Source: Campylobacter avium LMG 24591
Lineage (GTDB): Bacteria > Campylobacterota > Campylobacteria > Campylobacterales > Campylobacteraceae
DNA: 64,000 nt
Assembly (NCBI RefSeq): GCF_002238335.1
Contig: NZ_CP022347.1
Span: 1,674,001 to 1,738,000, forward strand
Reading direction: 5' to 3'
A program made the translations under genes and the position numbers. Below the pieces are notes generated by a model. That model made no database searches, was not told where the DNA came from, and was given only the letters and a program-made list of their open reading frames with translations. Below, in pieces: positions 15,972 through 25,107 of this stretch; within the stretch, counting starts at the first letter, position 1, and every line of letters starts with the position of its first letter.

Positions 15972-17671
15972 TTAGAACTTTTTTAGCTCCTTGTCATAGT
16001 CTTTAAACGGCTTTTCACCAACCACTCTTTGTCTAGCTCTTAAAAAGCTATCATCACTGCTAAAGATGGATCTTTTTTCCTCGTAACCTAAGATTTTACC
16101 GCCTGCAATGTCGGCTAAGGTATGCGTTAAATCATCTAACATATAAGGCACAGATTTATCTGTATTTTTGATGCGTTTGTAAAAATCCTCGTGTTCTTGC
16201 TTAAAAGTATTGCTAAGATAAAGCACAAAAGGCACTTCTAGCATAAACCTTGAAATTCTCGTGCCAACATGCCCAGAAAAGTCGTCCACATCGCAAACTT
16301 CCTCGCCGTGATCGCTAAAATAAAGCACCAAGCTATCTTCATCCTTAAAGATATTTATGATTTCATCAAGCACGAAATCTGTATAAAGTATGGAATTTAA
16401 ATACTCAGCTTTTGTATTTTTGCAATGCCCCCCCCGTTTATAGAATTTGAAGAAAAGACATCAAATTCTTTTGGGTATCTTTTGTAATATGTAGCGTGAG
16501 AGCCCAAAAGATGCACTACAAATAAAGATGGTTTGTCGCTTTTTTCTTTAGCCTCTGCTAGAGGTTTTAAAAGATTTTCATCAAATCTAGCTATGTCGAA
16601 TTTATCGGTTTTGTTTAAGAAAGTGATATTTTTTGCTCTGTTAAAGATACTTACATGGGCTACCGCAAAAACTCCCACATTTTCTTGATTTGAAAAGACA
16701 TAGCTATCATAGTCTAAAAGCGAAAAAAGATCTATGAAATTTAGGCTTTTATACCACAGTGCTTTATTTTCCATATTAGCAAAGGTTAAAGCTAGAGATA
16801 AGGAGTCCGAGGTACTAACTTTAGCACTTATGACATTATCAAATAAAAAGGTATTTTCAGGGCTTTGCTCAAGTCTTTTGCTAAGCAAAGGTGTGCTATT
16901 AAGCTCGTATCCATAGCTTTGCAAATAAGACCTTTGAGCTGACTCTCCCACAACTACAACTACATTTTTTATATGCTTTTTTGGCTTTGTGGGTGGATTT
17001 AAGTTCTTAAGATTATCAGCCACTTCTTTTAAAACAGCGTTGCTTTGTTTATAATCTTTTACGGCGGCTATGGTGTGAAAGGCCTTGTTAAAGGAGTTGT
17101 AAGCATTATAAAGCACATCACTCCACCTCTCATCCACAGGACGAAGCCTAAAGATATGTATGAAAACCATAGCGATAAGTGCTAGGACAAATACTGAATT
17201 TAAAAGCCTTTTATTTACGCTTAAAGGCTTAAGCTTAAGGTATAAAAATGCAAACAAAACAAGCAAGGCAAGGCAAATCAAAAGCAAGGGCATGCTAAGA
17301 TAATTAGGTAAAAACTCTACGCTTTCCCTGCTGTTTGTATCAAGAGCGAAAGAAAAAAGGTAAGAGGATAAATTCGACTTAAAATTATAAAGCAAAAAGA
17401 TATTTACAAGAAAGGCAATGAGGCTTAAACAAGCACAAGGCCTAAAAGAAAATTTTGAATTAATCTTAATCTTAGATGATATATGATGAAAAATAACAAT
17501 CCATAAGAAAGTATAAAAAAGCTTTCTCTATAAGCAAAGGAATAAAACCAATAAGAATCAAAATACTTCCCATAGTCATAAAACATAGAAAAAGTAATGC
17601 AGATAGAATTCATAATAAAAAGCAAAACAAAAACTCTAAAAAAACCTAATATCCTTAAACAAAAATGACAT
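15972..17671 (-). pseudogene. Phosphoethanolamine transferase (EptA/EptC type), frameshifted, with G8 tract
   Basis: Read across three frame changes this is a full-length (about 565 aa) lipid A/oligosaccharide phosphoethanolamine transferase. It starts at the ATG at 17669-17671 behind AAAGGAAAG, has a membrane N-terminal third, then the sulfatase-fold periplasmic domain. Segments there include VVVVGESAQRSYLQSYGY, LNSTPLL, LLGSHATYYKRYP and YFSDHGEEV (metal ligands). Breaks: a T7 run near 17640 (one T too many), a T5 run near 17500 (one too few) and G8 at 16428-16435. Nine Gs would join NGGG to HCKNTKAEYLNS and on to DEIINIF. The poly-G tract is typical of Campylobacter contingency genes; the other two breaks suggest decay or sequence error. 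Confidence 0.75.
16428..16435 (-). repeat. Poly-G tract (G8) in the eptC-like gene
   Basis: Eight C on the plus strand, G8 in the coding sense, about 415 codons into the gene. G8 leads to a stop after AKIQKLSI; G9 (or G6) restores the reading frame into the catalytic C-terminus. It is the only G/C homopolymer of this length I saw in the window. Confidence 0.85.
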
Positions 17672-17790
17672 AGCTTTCCTTTTTTAATCCTTAGTCTTCA
17701 CGCAAAGAAGCTTTAAATTTTAGCTTTGAGAAAAATTTTATAACTTTAGCCTTTGTTTTGCAAAGGCTTTGAATTTTTATCTTTGTTTGC

Positions 17791-18130
17791 TTATTTTATC
17801 TGTTCTTCTGTGGTTGTAGTGGTAACGGTGCTGAAAGTTATTTCAGAATTCGCACAGTCTTTATAAAGCATTACTAACATCACTATATAAGCAATCAAAC
17901 CGATAAAATAACCTATAATGATAAAGGCTGTAACAAACGCAATAACATAGACTATAAAGAAAATAAAAGTTTTCAGTAAAGCCTTGCCGAAGCTAAATTT
18001 CGCAATCAACCACCAAGCAAAAAATGCACCAAATAAATGAAAGAAAAAACCAAGTAAAACAGCGATAATGCCTGATGCACCACTGTTTGTCTTATATACA
18101 GTCTTTTAGCTCTTTAACCTGTTTATCCAT
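17791..18130 (-). pseudogene. Small membrane protein, frameshifted near its start
   Basis: From the ATG at 18128-18130 (after AAAGGAGTTTAG) the frame reads MDKQVKELKDCI and stops. Dropping one A from the AAAA run in codons 8-9 gives MDKQVKELKTVYKTNSGASG and then a continuous protein of about 112 aa. It would have two or three hydrophobic segments (IIAVLLGFFFHLFGAFFAWW; FIFFIVYVIAFVTAFIIIGY) and a Thr-rich tail (TVTTTTTEEQIK). No family recognised. It is an intact-looking protein with a one-base lesion, like several neighbours. Confidence 0.55.
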
Positions 18131-18324
18131 CTAAACTCCTTTAAAATAAAAATAATACTCCTAAATTCACACCTTATCTGCATTTTAGAAATACTACAAA
18201 AGTTAGGATTATACTAAAAATTTTAAAAAATGAAAAAATAATTTTATAAAATTTGCATTTGCCCAAATTTTAAAAGCTTTAAAATGCTAAATTTAAATGA
18301 CCTTATAAAATAAAAGCCTTAAAT

Positions 18325-19092
18325 TTAAGCTTTCTCATCCGTTTTCTTAGTCTTTAAAAAATCCCTTAGCTTTGCATACTCGCCCTTGCTTAAAAAGCGG
18401 TGTTTGCCGCTGGGTAAAAGGCCTAAATTTACTATGCCAAAAGAAACTCTTTTTAAATCCACAAGTTCTAAATCAAAAAAGCCAAAAAAGCGTCTAAGCT
18501 CCCTATTTTTCCCCTCATTTATAAGCACCTTAAGCTTTGTGTATCCTCCGCTAAAGCCTAAAATTTCAAAGTCTAAAAAGGGCGCTATTTTCATAGAGCT
18601 TATCTTTGTTTTTGCGTGGGCTCCTTTTTTTGAATTTACAATTTCAAGCCCATTTTTCATAGCCTCAAGCACTTTTTCATCTATCTTGCCCCTTATTTTT
18701 AGATAGTATTTTCTTTCTAAATCGCTGTGCATCAAAGCATTTACCACATCTACACTATCGCTTAGCAAAAGCAAACCCTCACTAGCAAAATCAAGTCTTC
18801 CAACAGGCAAAAAATGCCTAAAATTTTGTGGCAAGGACTGATATATAGTCTTTCTATCCCTATCATCTTTCTTGCTTACAAGCTCGCCCTTTGGCTTGTT
18901 ATACACTATAACCGTGAAAAGCTTTTTTTCATTTAGGATTTTACCCCTTATGCTTACCTTGTCATTTTTGCTAACCTCATCGCTTAGAGAGGCTAATTTT
19001 TTATTTATCTTAACAAGTCCAGCCTTTATAAGCTCATCAGCCTCACGGCGAGAATATTTGCTGTTATGAGAGATGTATTTATTTATACGCAT
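18325..19092 (-). CDS. rluB: 23S rRNA pseudouridine synthase (RluB/RsuA family)
   Basis: 255 aa. An N-terminal S4 RNA-binding domain (RINKYISHNSKYSRREADEL, about residues 2-21) is followed by the RsuA-family catalytic motif GRLDFASEGLLLLS (about 97-110), whose Asp is the catalytic residue. The later NEGKNRELRRFFGFF is also conserved. It isomerises a uridine in rRNA; RluB versus RluE/RsuA specificity is inferred. The gene order ksgA-rnj-rluB on the minus strand is a conserved Campylobacter cluster as I know it. Confidence 0.9.
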   Translation of the reverse strand: MRINKYISHNSKYSRREADELIKAGLVKINKKLASLSDEVSKNDKVSIRGKILNEKKLFTVIVYNKPKGELVSKKDDRDRKTIYQSLPQNFRHFLPVGRLDFASEGLLLLSDSVDVVNALMHSDLERKYYLKIRGKIDEKVLEAMKNGLEIVNSKKGAHAKTKISSMKIAPFLDFEILGFSGGYTKLKVLINEGKNRELRRFFGFFDLELVDLKRVSFGIVNLGLLPSGKHRFLSKGEYAKLRDFLKTKKTDEKA

Positions 19093-19174
19093 ACTTTGCC
19101 TTGAGAAAATCGGGCGTAAAAAACTGCCCTAATTTTCTTTTAATATCATCTTCTTTACTGTGTTTTTTTGGCAT
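19079..19174 (-). CDS. Possible 31-aa ORF overlapping the rluB start
   Basis: ATG at 19172-19174 opens a 31-codon frame, MPKKHSKEDDIKRKLGQFFT plus PDFLKAKYAYK, which ends inside rluB. LGQFFTP resembles the N-terminal motif of N6-DNA methylases of type I and IIG R-M systems, so it may be a methylase relic or chance. The ribosome site is weak (CAAAG). Kept at low confidence. Confidence 0.25.
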   Translation of the reverse strand: MPKKHSKEDDIKRKLGQFFTPDFLKAKYAYK

Positions 19175-19184
19175 ATCTTTGAAA

Positions 19185-21149
19185 CTACATTAAAAATACA
19201 GTTGGCACTATGGTTGGATACTTTTTAATCTTTCTAAAGATATGCTTTCTTAAAACCTGTCTTATCTGTGCTTCTAAAATTTTTGGATTATTTAAAATTT
19301 CATCCTTGATATTTGTAAAGAAAAGTGATAAAACCTCGCTTAGCTCCTTAGAAAATTCATAGTCTTGTTTATCCGCCACAAGCCCATAGCTTAAAACCCT
19401 TGGTTTTTGTATAAGTTTTTTAGTGCTCTTATCAAGCTGGGCTATGATGACGACCACTCCATTATCAGCTAATTTTTGCCTATCTATGATAACATCATCA
19501 GCTATTTGTTTGTTAATCTGATTATCTACAAAGACCTTACCTGTTTTTACCGTGCCTATCCTTTTCATATACTTATGGCAAAGCTCTATTTGATCGCCAT
19601 TACTCATAAGATAGATATTTCTTTCATTGACCCCGCATTTTATGGCGGTTTGCTTATGCTTTGTGATGTGATTATACTCTCCGTGCACCGGTAAGAAAAA
19701 TTTAGGCTTAGTAAGGCAAAGCATAAGTTTTTGCTCCTCTATGTTTGCGTGTCCGCTTACATGAATTTCACTAAATTCCTGATAAGCAACACTAGCACCC
19801 GCCTTTAAGAGATAATCAAGAACGGCACTTATGCTTTTTTCATTACCCGGAATGGCTTTAGCTGAAATGATGATTTGATCACTTTCCTTTATCTTTATAA
19901 ATTTATGCTCATCTGTTGCCATTCTATAAAGCGCACTCATAGTCTCGCCTTGAGAACCTGTAGTAACTATCAAGACCTCATTATCCTTGTGCTTACTTAC
20001 CTCATCTGGGTCTATGAAAATTTTTCTATCTAAATTTATATAACCAAGCTCCATAGTAGTGTATAAATTTCTTTCCATAGAACGACCTATAACGCAAACC
20101 TTGCGGCCGTATTTTAAACCATAAGTTATAGCCTGATAAACCCTGTGTATATTTGAGCTAAAGGTGCTCATTATAACCCTGCCCTTTGCTCTTAAAAAGA
20201 TATTATCAAAGGTATCACCTACCGAGCTTTCACTCTTTGTATAACCCTCTTTATAAGAATTTGTGCTATCGCTTAAAAGGCATAAAATCCCTCTATCTCC
20301 ATAGTAAGCTATCCTGTTTAAATCGCTTGGATAGCCATCAATAGGAGTATGATCTATCTTAAAATCCCCGCTATGAAGTATGGTCCCTGCCTTTGAAGTG
20401 ATAGCTAGGGCTGAAGCGTCTATAACAGAGTGGGTTATGTGTATCCACTCTACCTCAAATTCCCCTATATTATAAAGCTTTCTTTTTTCTATAGGTTTGA
20501 AATTTTTTCTTTCTGCCTTTAAGCCGTGTTCTTCAAATTTATTTGAAATCATACCAAGAGCCATAGGAGAGGCATACAAAGGAAAGGAAAATTCTTTATA
20601 AAAATAAGGCACAGCTCCGATATGATCCTCGTGAGCGTGGGTTATTAGCACCGCTCTTACCTTATCCTTTATCTTTCTTATATAATCAAAATCAGGTATA
20701 ACTATATCAACCCCGTGCATACTCTCATCTGGAAAGCTTAAACCAATATCTACGATAATGGCATCTTTATTTGTTTCTATCACGGTCATATTACCACCAA
20801 CTTCTCCAAGACCGCCAATAGGAGTTATCTTAAATTTATGCTCCGTGCTATTTGTGAATTTTAGAGGGTAAAGCCTTTGTTCGTGTATGATTTTATTTGC
20901 TTCTATTGATTTTGACATTTGCACCTGCCAGGGCTCGTTGCCGGTTAAATTTGTAGGCAGATTTTTATTTTTTTTCTTTTTTGCTGTCTTTGTCTCATCC
21001 TTTTGAGCTTGTGCTAGATTTTGCTCACTCTCATCGCTTTTTATGGAATTTTGCAAAGACTTTCTTTTTCTTTTAAATTTGAATTTCTTGGAATGTTGCT
21101 TGTTGTTTTCATCTTGCAAATTCTCATTTGTCTTAATTTCCTCGCTCAT
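19185..21149 (-). CDS. rnj: Ribonuclease J
   Basis: 654 aa. A Lys-rich, probably unstructured N-terminal extension of about 100 residues, as in Helicobacter RNase J, precedes the metallo-beta-lactamase/beta-CASP core. Motif THAHEDHIGA (about residues 170-179) is the zinc site. LHSGDFKID and the beta-CASP parts GRSMERNLYTTM and VSGHANIEEQK follow, with HGEYNH near residue 490. It is a 5'-3' exo/endonuclease that drives mRNA decay and rRNA maturation in bacteria lacking RNase E. Its start overlaps the ksgA stop by 4 bp. Confidence 0.95.
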   Translation of the reverse strand: MSEEIKTNENLQDENNKQHSKKFKFKRKRKSLQNSIKSDESEQNLAQAQKDETKTAKKKKNKNLPTNLTGNEPWQVQMSKSIEANKIIHEQRLYPLKFTNSTEHKFKITPIGGLGEVGGNMTVIETNKDAIIVDIGLSFPDESMHGVDIVIPDFDYIRKIKDKVRAVLITHAHEDHIGAVPYFYKEFSFPLYASPMALGMISNKFEEHGLKAERKNFKPIEKRKLYNIGEFEVEWIHITHSVIDASALAITSKAGTILHSGDFKIDHTPIDGYPSDLNRIAYYGDRGILCLLSDSTNSYKEGYTKSESSVGDTFDNIFLRAKGRVIMSTFSSNIHRVYQAITYGLKYGRKVCVIGRSMERNLYTTMELGYINLDRKIFIDPDEVSKHKDNEVLIVTTGSQGETMSALYRMATDEHKFIKIKESDQIIISAKAIPGNEKSISAVLDYLLKAGASVAYQEFSEIHVSGHANIEEQKLMLCLTKPKFFLPVHGEYNHITKHKQTAIKCGVNERNIYLMSNGDQIELCHKYMKRIGTVKTGKVFVDNQINKQIADDVIIDRQKLADNGVVVIIAQLDKSTKKLIQKPRVLSYGLVADKQDYEFSKELSEVLSLFFTNIKDEILNNPKILEAQIRQVLRKHIFRKIKKYPTIVPTVFLM

Positions 21150-21919
21150 TTTCTTTCCTTTAACTGAGTAAAAATTTTAAGATAATCTTTGGCACTGAGC
21201 TGATGAGGTCTAACATCATCTTGTATATCTAAATATCTTAGAATTTCAAACAAAACCTTGTTTGAGAGATTGTTTGCAAGTCTTTTTCTAGGAGCTTTAA
21301 AGCATTCTTTAAGAAAGGCTTTAAAGTCCTCTATCTCGCAAATATCACCATAGTTACTGTGCTTTTCTAGGAGTATGAGGGCTGATTTTACCTTCGGTGC
21401 TGGTTCAAAGCACTCTTGCGAAACCTCGCTTATGAGCTTTCTTTCGCAGATTAACTCGCTTAAAACAGATAAGGCACCGTAGTTGCTATCAAGCTTAGTG
21501 GCACAGAATTTTTGCGCCACCTCTTTTTGCAACATAACCAAAAGTCCTAGGCAGTTTTCATCCTCTAAAGCACTTAAAACTAAAGAACTAGCGATATAAT
21601 AGGGCAAATTAGCCACCAAAAAATACTCCTTAGAGCTCATCTTTTCCCTAAAGAATTCGCTAGCGTCTAAATTTACTAATTCTAATTTATCATCCAAGAT
21701 ATACTTTTGAAATTTTTTCCTCAAGTAAGGAATAAGCTCACTATCAATCTCGTAAGCTTGCACCCTCGCTTTTTTCAAAAGCTCCTGTGTCAAATCACCT
21801 AAGCCAGGCCCAATTTCAACTATGTCTTTAACATACTTGGGTATGGCTTGAGTGATTTTCTCTAACACAGACTTATCTTTTAAAAAATTCTGTCCAAAAT
21901 GTTTCTTAGCCTTAATCAT
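21146..21919 (-). CDS. ksgA: 16S rRNA dimethyladenosine transferase
   Basis: About 257 aa from the ATG at 21917-21919 (MIKAKKHFGQNFLKDKSVLE), which matches the family N-terminus; an upstream ATG at 21949 would add ten atypical residues. The AdoMet site is VEIGPGLGDLTQELL and the catalytic motif is NLPYYIA. C-terminal APRKRLANNLSN fits RsmA. It dimethylates two adenines in helix 45 of 16S rRNA. Coupled to rnj by a 4-bp overlap; divergent from the next gene. Confidence 0.94.
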   Translation of the reverse strand: MIKAKKHFGQNFLKDKSVLEKITQAIPKYVKDIVEIGPGLGDLTQELLKKARVQAYEIDSELIPYLRKKFQKYILDDKLELVNLDASEFFREKMSSKEYFLVANLPYYIASSLVLSALEDENCLGLLVMLQKEVAQKFCATKLDSNYGALSVLSELICERKLISEVSQECFEPAPKVKSALILLEKHSNYGDICEIEDFKAFLKECFKAPRKRLANNLSNKVLFEILRYLDIQDDVRPHQLSAKDYLKIFTQLKERK

Positions 21920-22009
21920 CTTTAATTGTAGCAAAAATTTACTTAACATTTTGCAAGAATTTAAAAAAAAAGGCTAAAATTTCCTTTTTTTCAACTAAGA
22001 AAGGGATAT

Positions 22010-22549
22010 ATGTCAGCCTTGATACTTTGTGCGGGAGGAAATGAAAATTTCAGCTTTGCAAAAGCCATAGGTATAGGTATGGTGCAAGCAAGTATAAAAA
22101 CCACAGAGCTTTGTATGCAAGAAAAGCCTAACGAGCTTATATTTATAGGCACTTGCGGACTTTATGACAAAGGAGAGCTTCTAAAAATATATCAAAGCTC
22201 TTATGCTTTTAATGTAGAATATTCCTCCTTAGCGAATTCTTTTTATAGCCCCATAAAAAATGAGATAAGCTTAAATGTTTCATATGAAACATCGCACAAA
22301 ACAAATTCATCAAACTACATCTGTCAAAACAAAGAAGCTGCGAAAAATTTCGCAAAACTTGGTTTAGAGCTTGAAAATATGGAGCTTTTTTCGGTGCTAT
22401 GCGTGGCTAAATATTTTGATATAAAGGCTAGGGGAATTTTATGTGCTACGAATTTTTGTGATGAAAAGGCCCACGAAACATTTTTGAAAAATCACAAAGA
22501 GGCAAAAGATATTTTAGAAAATTTTTTAAGAGAAAGAAAACTGATATGA
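22010..22549 (+). CDS. Nucleoside phosphorylase/nucleosidase-like protein
   Basis: 179 aa, shorter than MTA/SAH nucleosidases (about 230). The N-terminal ILCAGGNENFSFAKAIGIGMV, GTCGLYDKGEL and the late LELENMELFSVLCVAKYFDI resemble the PNP/UDP superfamily. There a Glu in the 'MEMEG'-like motif holds the ribose, here NMELF, and CATNFCDEKAHE replaces the catalytic loop S-D-x-A. The enzyme activity is uncertain. A parS-like palindrome lies inside it at 22276-22291. It is followed by rlmN after 18 bp. Confidence 0.55.
   Translation: MSALILCAGGNENFSFAKAIGIGMVQASIKTTELCMQEKPNELIFIGTCGLYDKGELLKIYQSSYAFNVEYSSLANSFYSPIKNEISLNVSYETSHKTNSSNYICQNKEAAKNFAKLGLELENMELFSVLCVAKYFDIKARGILCATNFCDEKAHETFLKNHKEAKDILENFLRERKLI
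22276..22291. promoter_or_regulatory. parS-like palindrome 1
   Basis: TGTTTCATATGAAACA, a perfect 16-bp palindrome extended to 18 by flanking A/T. It matches the widely conserved ParB site TGTTTCACGTGAAACA at 14 of 16 positions, differing only in the centre. It is inside a coding sequence, as many parS sites are. Confidence 0.55.
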
Positions 22550-22567
22550 AAGGTTTTTGCTAAATAA

Positions 22568-23626
22568 ATGAAAAATTTACTCAATTATACAAGCGAAGAA
22601 TTAGCCTTAGAAATACAACCTAAATTTAGAGTGCAACAACTTTTTCAATGGATTTATCAAAAATATGCCGATGATTTTAGCCAAATGACTTCTTTGCCAA
22701 AGGAACTTAGAGAAAGGCTAGGGCAAAATTATCACTTCAAAAGCTTAGAGTGCATAAGAAAGGAAGAGAGCAAGGACGGCAGTGTAAAATATCTATTTCA
22801 GCTAAAAGATAAGGAGCTTATAGAAACTGTGTTTTTGCCTATGAAAAAAGAGCTAAGGGATGAAAAGGGCAAGGTCTTACAAGAGGCAAAATACACTATC
22901 TGCGTATCCTCACAGGTGGGCTGTAAAAGCGGCTGTTCTTTTTGTCTCACTGCAAAGGACGGCTTTAAGAGAAATTTAGAAGCCGCTGAGATAGTGGAGC
23001 AAATTTTATACATCAAAAGAGAGAAAAACATAGCCTACGAAAAAAGGGTAAATATCGTCTATATGGGTATGGGAGAGCCTTTGGATAATCTTAAAAATGT
23101 AGCAAAAGCCGTACGTATAATCAGCGAGGATGATACCCTAGCCATAGCACCGAAAAGACAGACCATAAGCACAAGCGGTTTAGCAAAACAGATAAAAGAG
23201 CTTGGAAAAATGAACCTTGGAGTGCTTTTAGCCATATCCTTGCACGCTGTGGATGATGAGCTAAGAAGTGAGCTTATGCCTATAAACAAGGCTTATAATA
23301 TAGCACAAATCATAGAAGCCTTAAAAGAATTTCCTATAAATCAAAGAAAAAGATTGATGTTTGAATACCTGCTAATAGCCGGTGTAAATGACAGCCTAGA
23401 GCACGCTAAGAAATTAGTAAAGCTTTTAGAGGGCATAAGGGCTAAGGTAAATTTGATACTTTTTAATCCTCATTTTGGTGCCATATACAAAAGACCGAGT
23501 ATGCAAGATGCCATAGCCTTTCAAGACTATCTAAGCTCTAAAAGGATAGTATGCACCATAAGAGAAAGCAAGGGGCTTGATATATCAGCGGCTTGCGGGC
23601 AACTTAGCAAAAAGGGTAAAAGATGA
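22568..23626 (+). CDS. rlmN: Dual-specificity RNA methyltransferase RlmN
   Basis: 352 aa radical-SAM enzyme. The cluster motif is CKSGCSFC (about residues 118-125), GMGEPLDNL binds AdoMet and LISLHA-like residues follow ([20 protein letters not shown]). The C-terminal Cys in [10 protein letters not shown] (about 345) is the methyl-carrying cysteine. It makes 2-methyladenosine in 23S rRNA A2503 and some tRNAs. Full length. Its stop overlaps the start of a 32-aa membrane protein. Confidence 0.95.
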   Translation: MKNLLNYTSEELALEIQPKFRVQQLFQWIYQKYADDFSQMTSLPKELRERLGQNYHFKSLECIRKEESKDGSVKYLFQLKDKELIETVFLPMKKELRDEKGKVLQEAKYTICVSSQVGCKSGCSFCLTAKDGFKRNLEAAEIVEQILYIKREKNIAYEKRVNIVYMGMGEPLDNLKNVAKAVRIISEDDTLAIAPKRQTISTSGLAKQIKELGKMNLGVLLAISLHAVDDELRSELMPINKAYNIAQIIEALKEFPINQRKRLMFEYLLIAGVNDSLEHAKKLVKLLEGIRAKVNLILFNPHFGAIYKRPSMQDAIAFQDYLSSKRIVCTIRESKGLDISAACGQLSKKGKR

Positions 23627-23721
23627 GCATTTTGGATATGGTGCAAATAGCCTTTATCTTTGCTGTGGTTTTTGTATCCATTGTAGGCATTATAAAGGTT
23701 TTAAGAGATGAAAATAAATAA
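23623..23721 (+). CDS. 32-aa single-pass membrane protein coupled to rlmN
   Basis: The ATG overlaps the rlmN stop (ATGA). The product is [20 protein letters not shown] followed by [12 protein letters not shown]: one transmembrane helix of about 20 residues and a short charged C-terminus. It is placed like the tiny gene that follows rlmN in C. jejuni (from memory). The translational coupling and protein-like composition argue it is real. Function unknown. Confidence 0.7.
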   Translation: MSILDMVQIAFIFAVVFVSIVGIIKVLRDENK

Positions 23722-23979
23722 AAATAAATCCTAAATTCTTAATAAAATTTTTAAAAATTTAACAACTGCTAGTAAGAAATAGATAAAAAATTCTTAATGC
23801 CCTCTTTGATAAATCAAAATTCACTCTAGCTGAAAAGATAAAAAAACTAAACATAAGCCCTTTGAAAAAGAAAGCATAAAGGTTTAAAATACTACTTTAG
23901 TCAAAGCTTTTAAAGACTTGCAAAATTTGCTTATTTTTTGATAGAATTTGCCTTGCAAAAAGACTTTTTAAGGATTTTT

Positions 23980-25107
23980 ATGAGATTTTTTTTAGTATTT
24001 TTCTTATTTGTTTTAAGCTCCTTTGCCCTAGAATTTGAAGAAGTAGGACACAGAGCCTCGACTATGGGTGGGGTTGGAGTGGCTATGAAAAACAATCCTT
24101 ATGCTATATTTTACAATCCTGCCCTAGCTAGTGCAAATGACAATGCTAGGATGGGCTATGCTCTTTCTGCTGCCTTTGGCGAAAAAAATCTCCTAGATGT
24201 CTTTAACTTCGACCTAAACAATATACAAGATGTAAGCAAATTGAACAAGCTCTTAGATGATAATTTACTTAGAACAAAGGCTCAAGGAGCTTGGGCTTTA
24301 AAAGCACCGAGCAATCTCATCTTTGGCGATTTATCCATAGGCTTTATGATAAATGTATATACAGCCTCAACTTTCACAGGACGCTTAGCAAATGACATCA
24401 CAGCCATAAATGATAATATAGACTTTAAGATAAGAAGGCTTGATACAGTAGAACTTCCAGTAGCTTACTCCTTTGCCCTAGACACCGCTCTAGGTGAGCT
24501 TTCTTGGGGTGCAGCCTTGAAATTTATGAGCTTTTCAAATGTAGAATTAAGTAGAAAACTAGGAGTTACTGACTCCAAATCAAGCATACAAAAAGAGATA
24601 AAATCCATAATGAACGGCTCAAATTCCGTATCCGCTTACAACTACGGCATAGATCTTGGCTTTGCTTATAGTCCTGCCATACTACCTGAATTTAGCTTAG
24701 GATTAAGCGGAAGGAATTTAAACAGACCCAAATTTAATTTCAAAGAACAAGGAAAGATCACAGCCTTTCCTCAAGCAAGACTAGGACTAGCTTACGAGCT
24801 AGGAGAGGGTTTGTTACTAGGAATGGACGCTGATTTAACCAGAAATATTATGCTTACTCCTAGTGGCTCACCTAAACAATATTCGCAAAAAATGGGTATA
24901 GGAATAGACGCACATACGCCTTTTTTCTCTGCTAGAGCAGGTTTGGCAAGTGATATAGCGCAAAAAAATGGGCTTATAATGTCCTTTGGTTTGGGCTTTG
25001 GACTTGTTGATATAGGAGTATCTGCCTCTACGAAAAAGGGCAAGGTTGATGATGTAAGCTATCCTAGGTATTTTTCACTTCATCTTGGCGGAAGCTATGA
25101 ATTTTAA
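23980..25107 (+). CDS. TraF-like (conjugal-transfer-type) outer-membrane protein
   Basis: 375 aa from the ATG at 23980 behind TTAAGGATTTTT; an in-frame start at 23938 is less likely because it puts charged residues before the signal peptide. Sec signal MRFFLVFFLFVLSSFALEFE. The body has the PF13729 (TraF_2) / FadL-like start HRASTMGGVGVAMKNNPYAI then FYNPALAS, many amphipathic strands, and ends SLHLGGSYEF (C-terminal Phe). Despite the family name there are no conjugation genes nearby. An outer-membrane barrel, perhaps a channel for hydrophobic compounds (inference). Confidence 0.7.
   Translation: MRFFLVFFLFVLSSFALEFEEVGHRASTMGGVGVAMKNNPYAIFYNPALASANDNARMGYALSAAFGEKNLLDVFNFDLNNIQDVSKLNKLLDDNLLRTKAQGAWALKAPSNLIFGDLSIGFMINVYTASTFTGRLANDITAINDNIDFKIRRLDTVELPVAYSFALDTALGELSWGAALKFMSFSNVELSRKLGVTDSKSSIQKEIKSIMNGSNSVSAYNYGIDLGFAYSPAILPEFSLGLSGRNLNRPKFNFKEQGKITAFPQARLGLAYELGEGLLLGMDADLTRNIMLTPSGSPKQYSQKMGIGIDAHTPFFSARAGLASDIAQKNGLIMSFGLGFGLVDIGVSASTKKGKVDDVSYPRYFSLHLGGSYEF

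Noticed and set aside
23938-25107. A TraF-like protein as evidence of a conjugative element.
   Set aside because: No other transfer, relaxase or integrase genes occur nearby; the family is a general outer-membrane barrel group.
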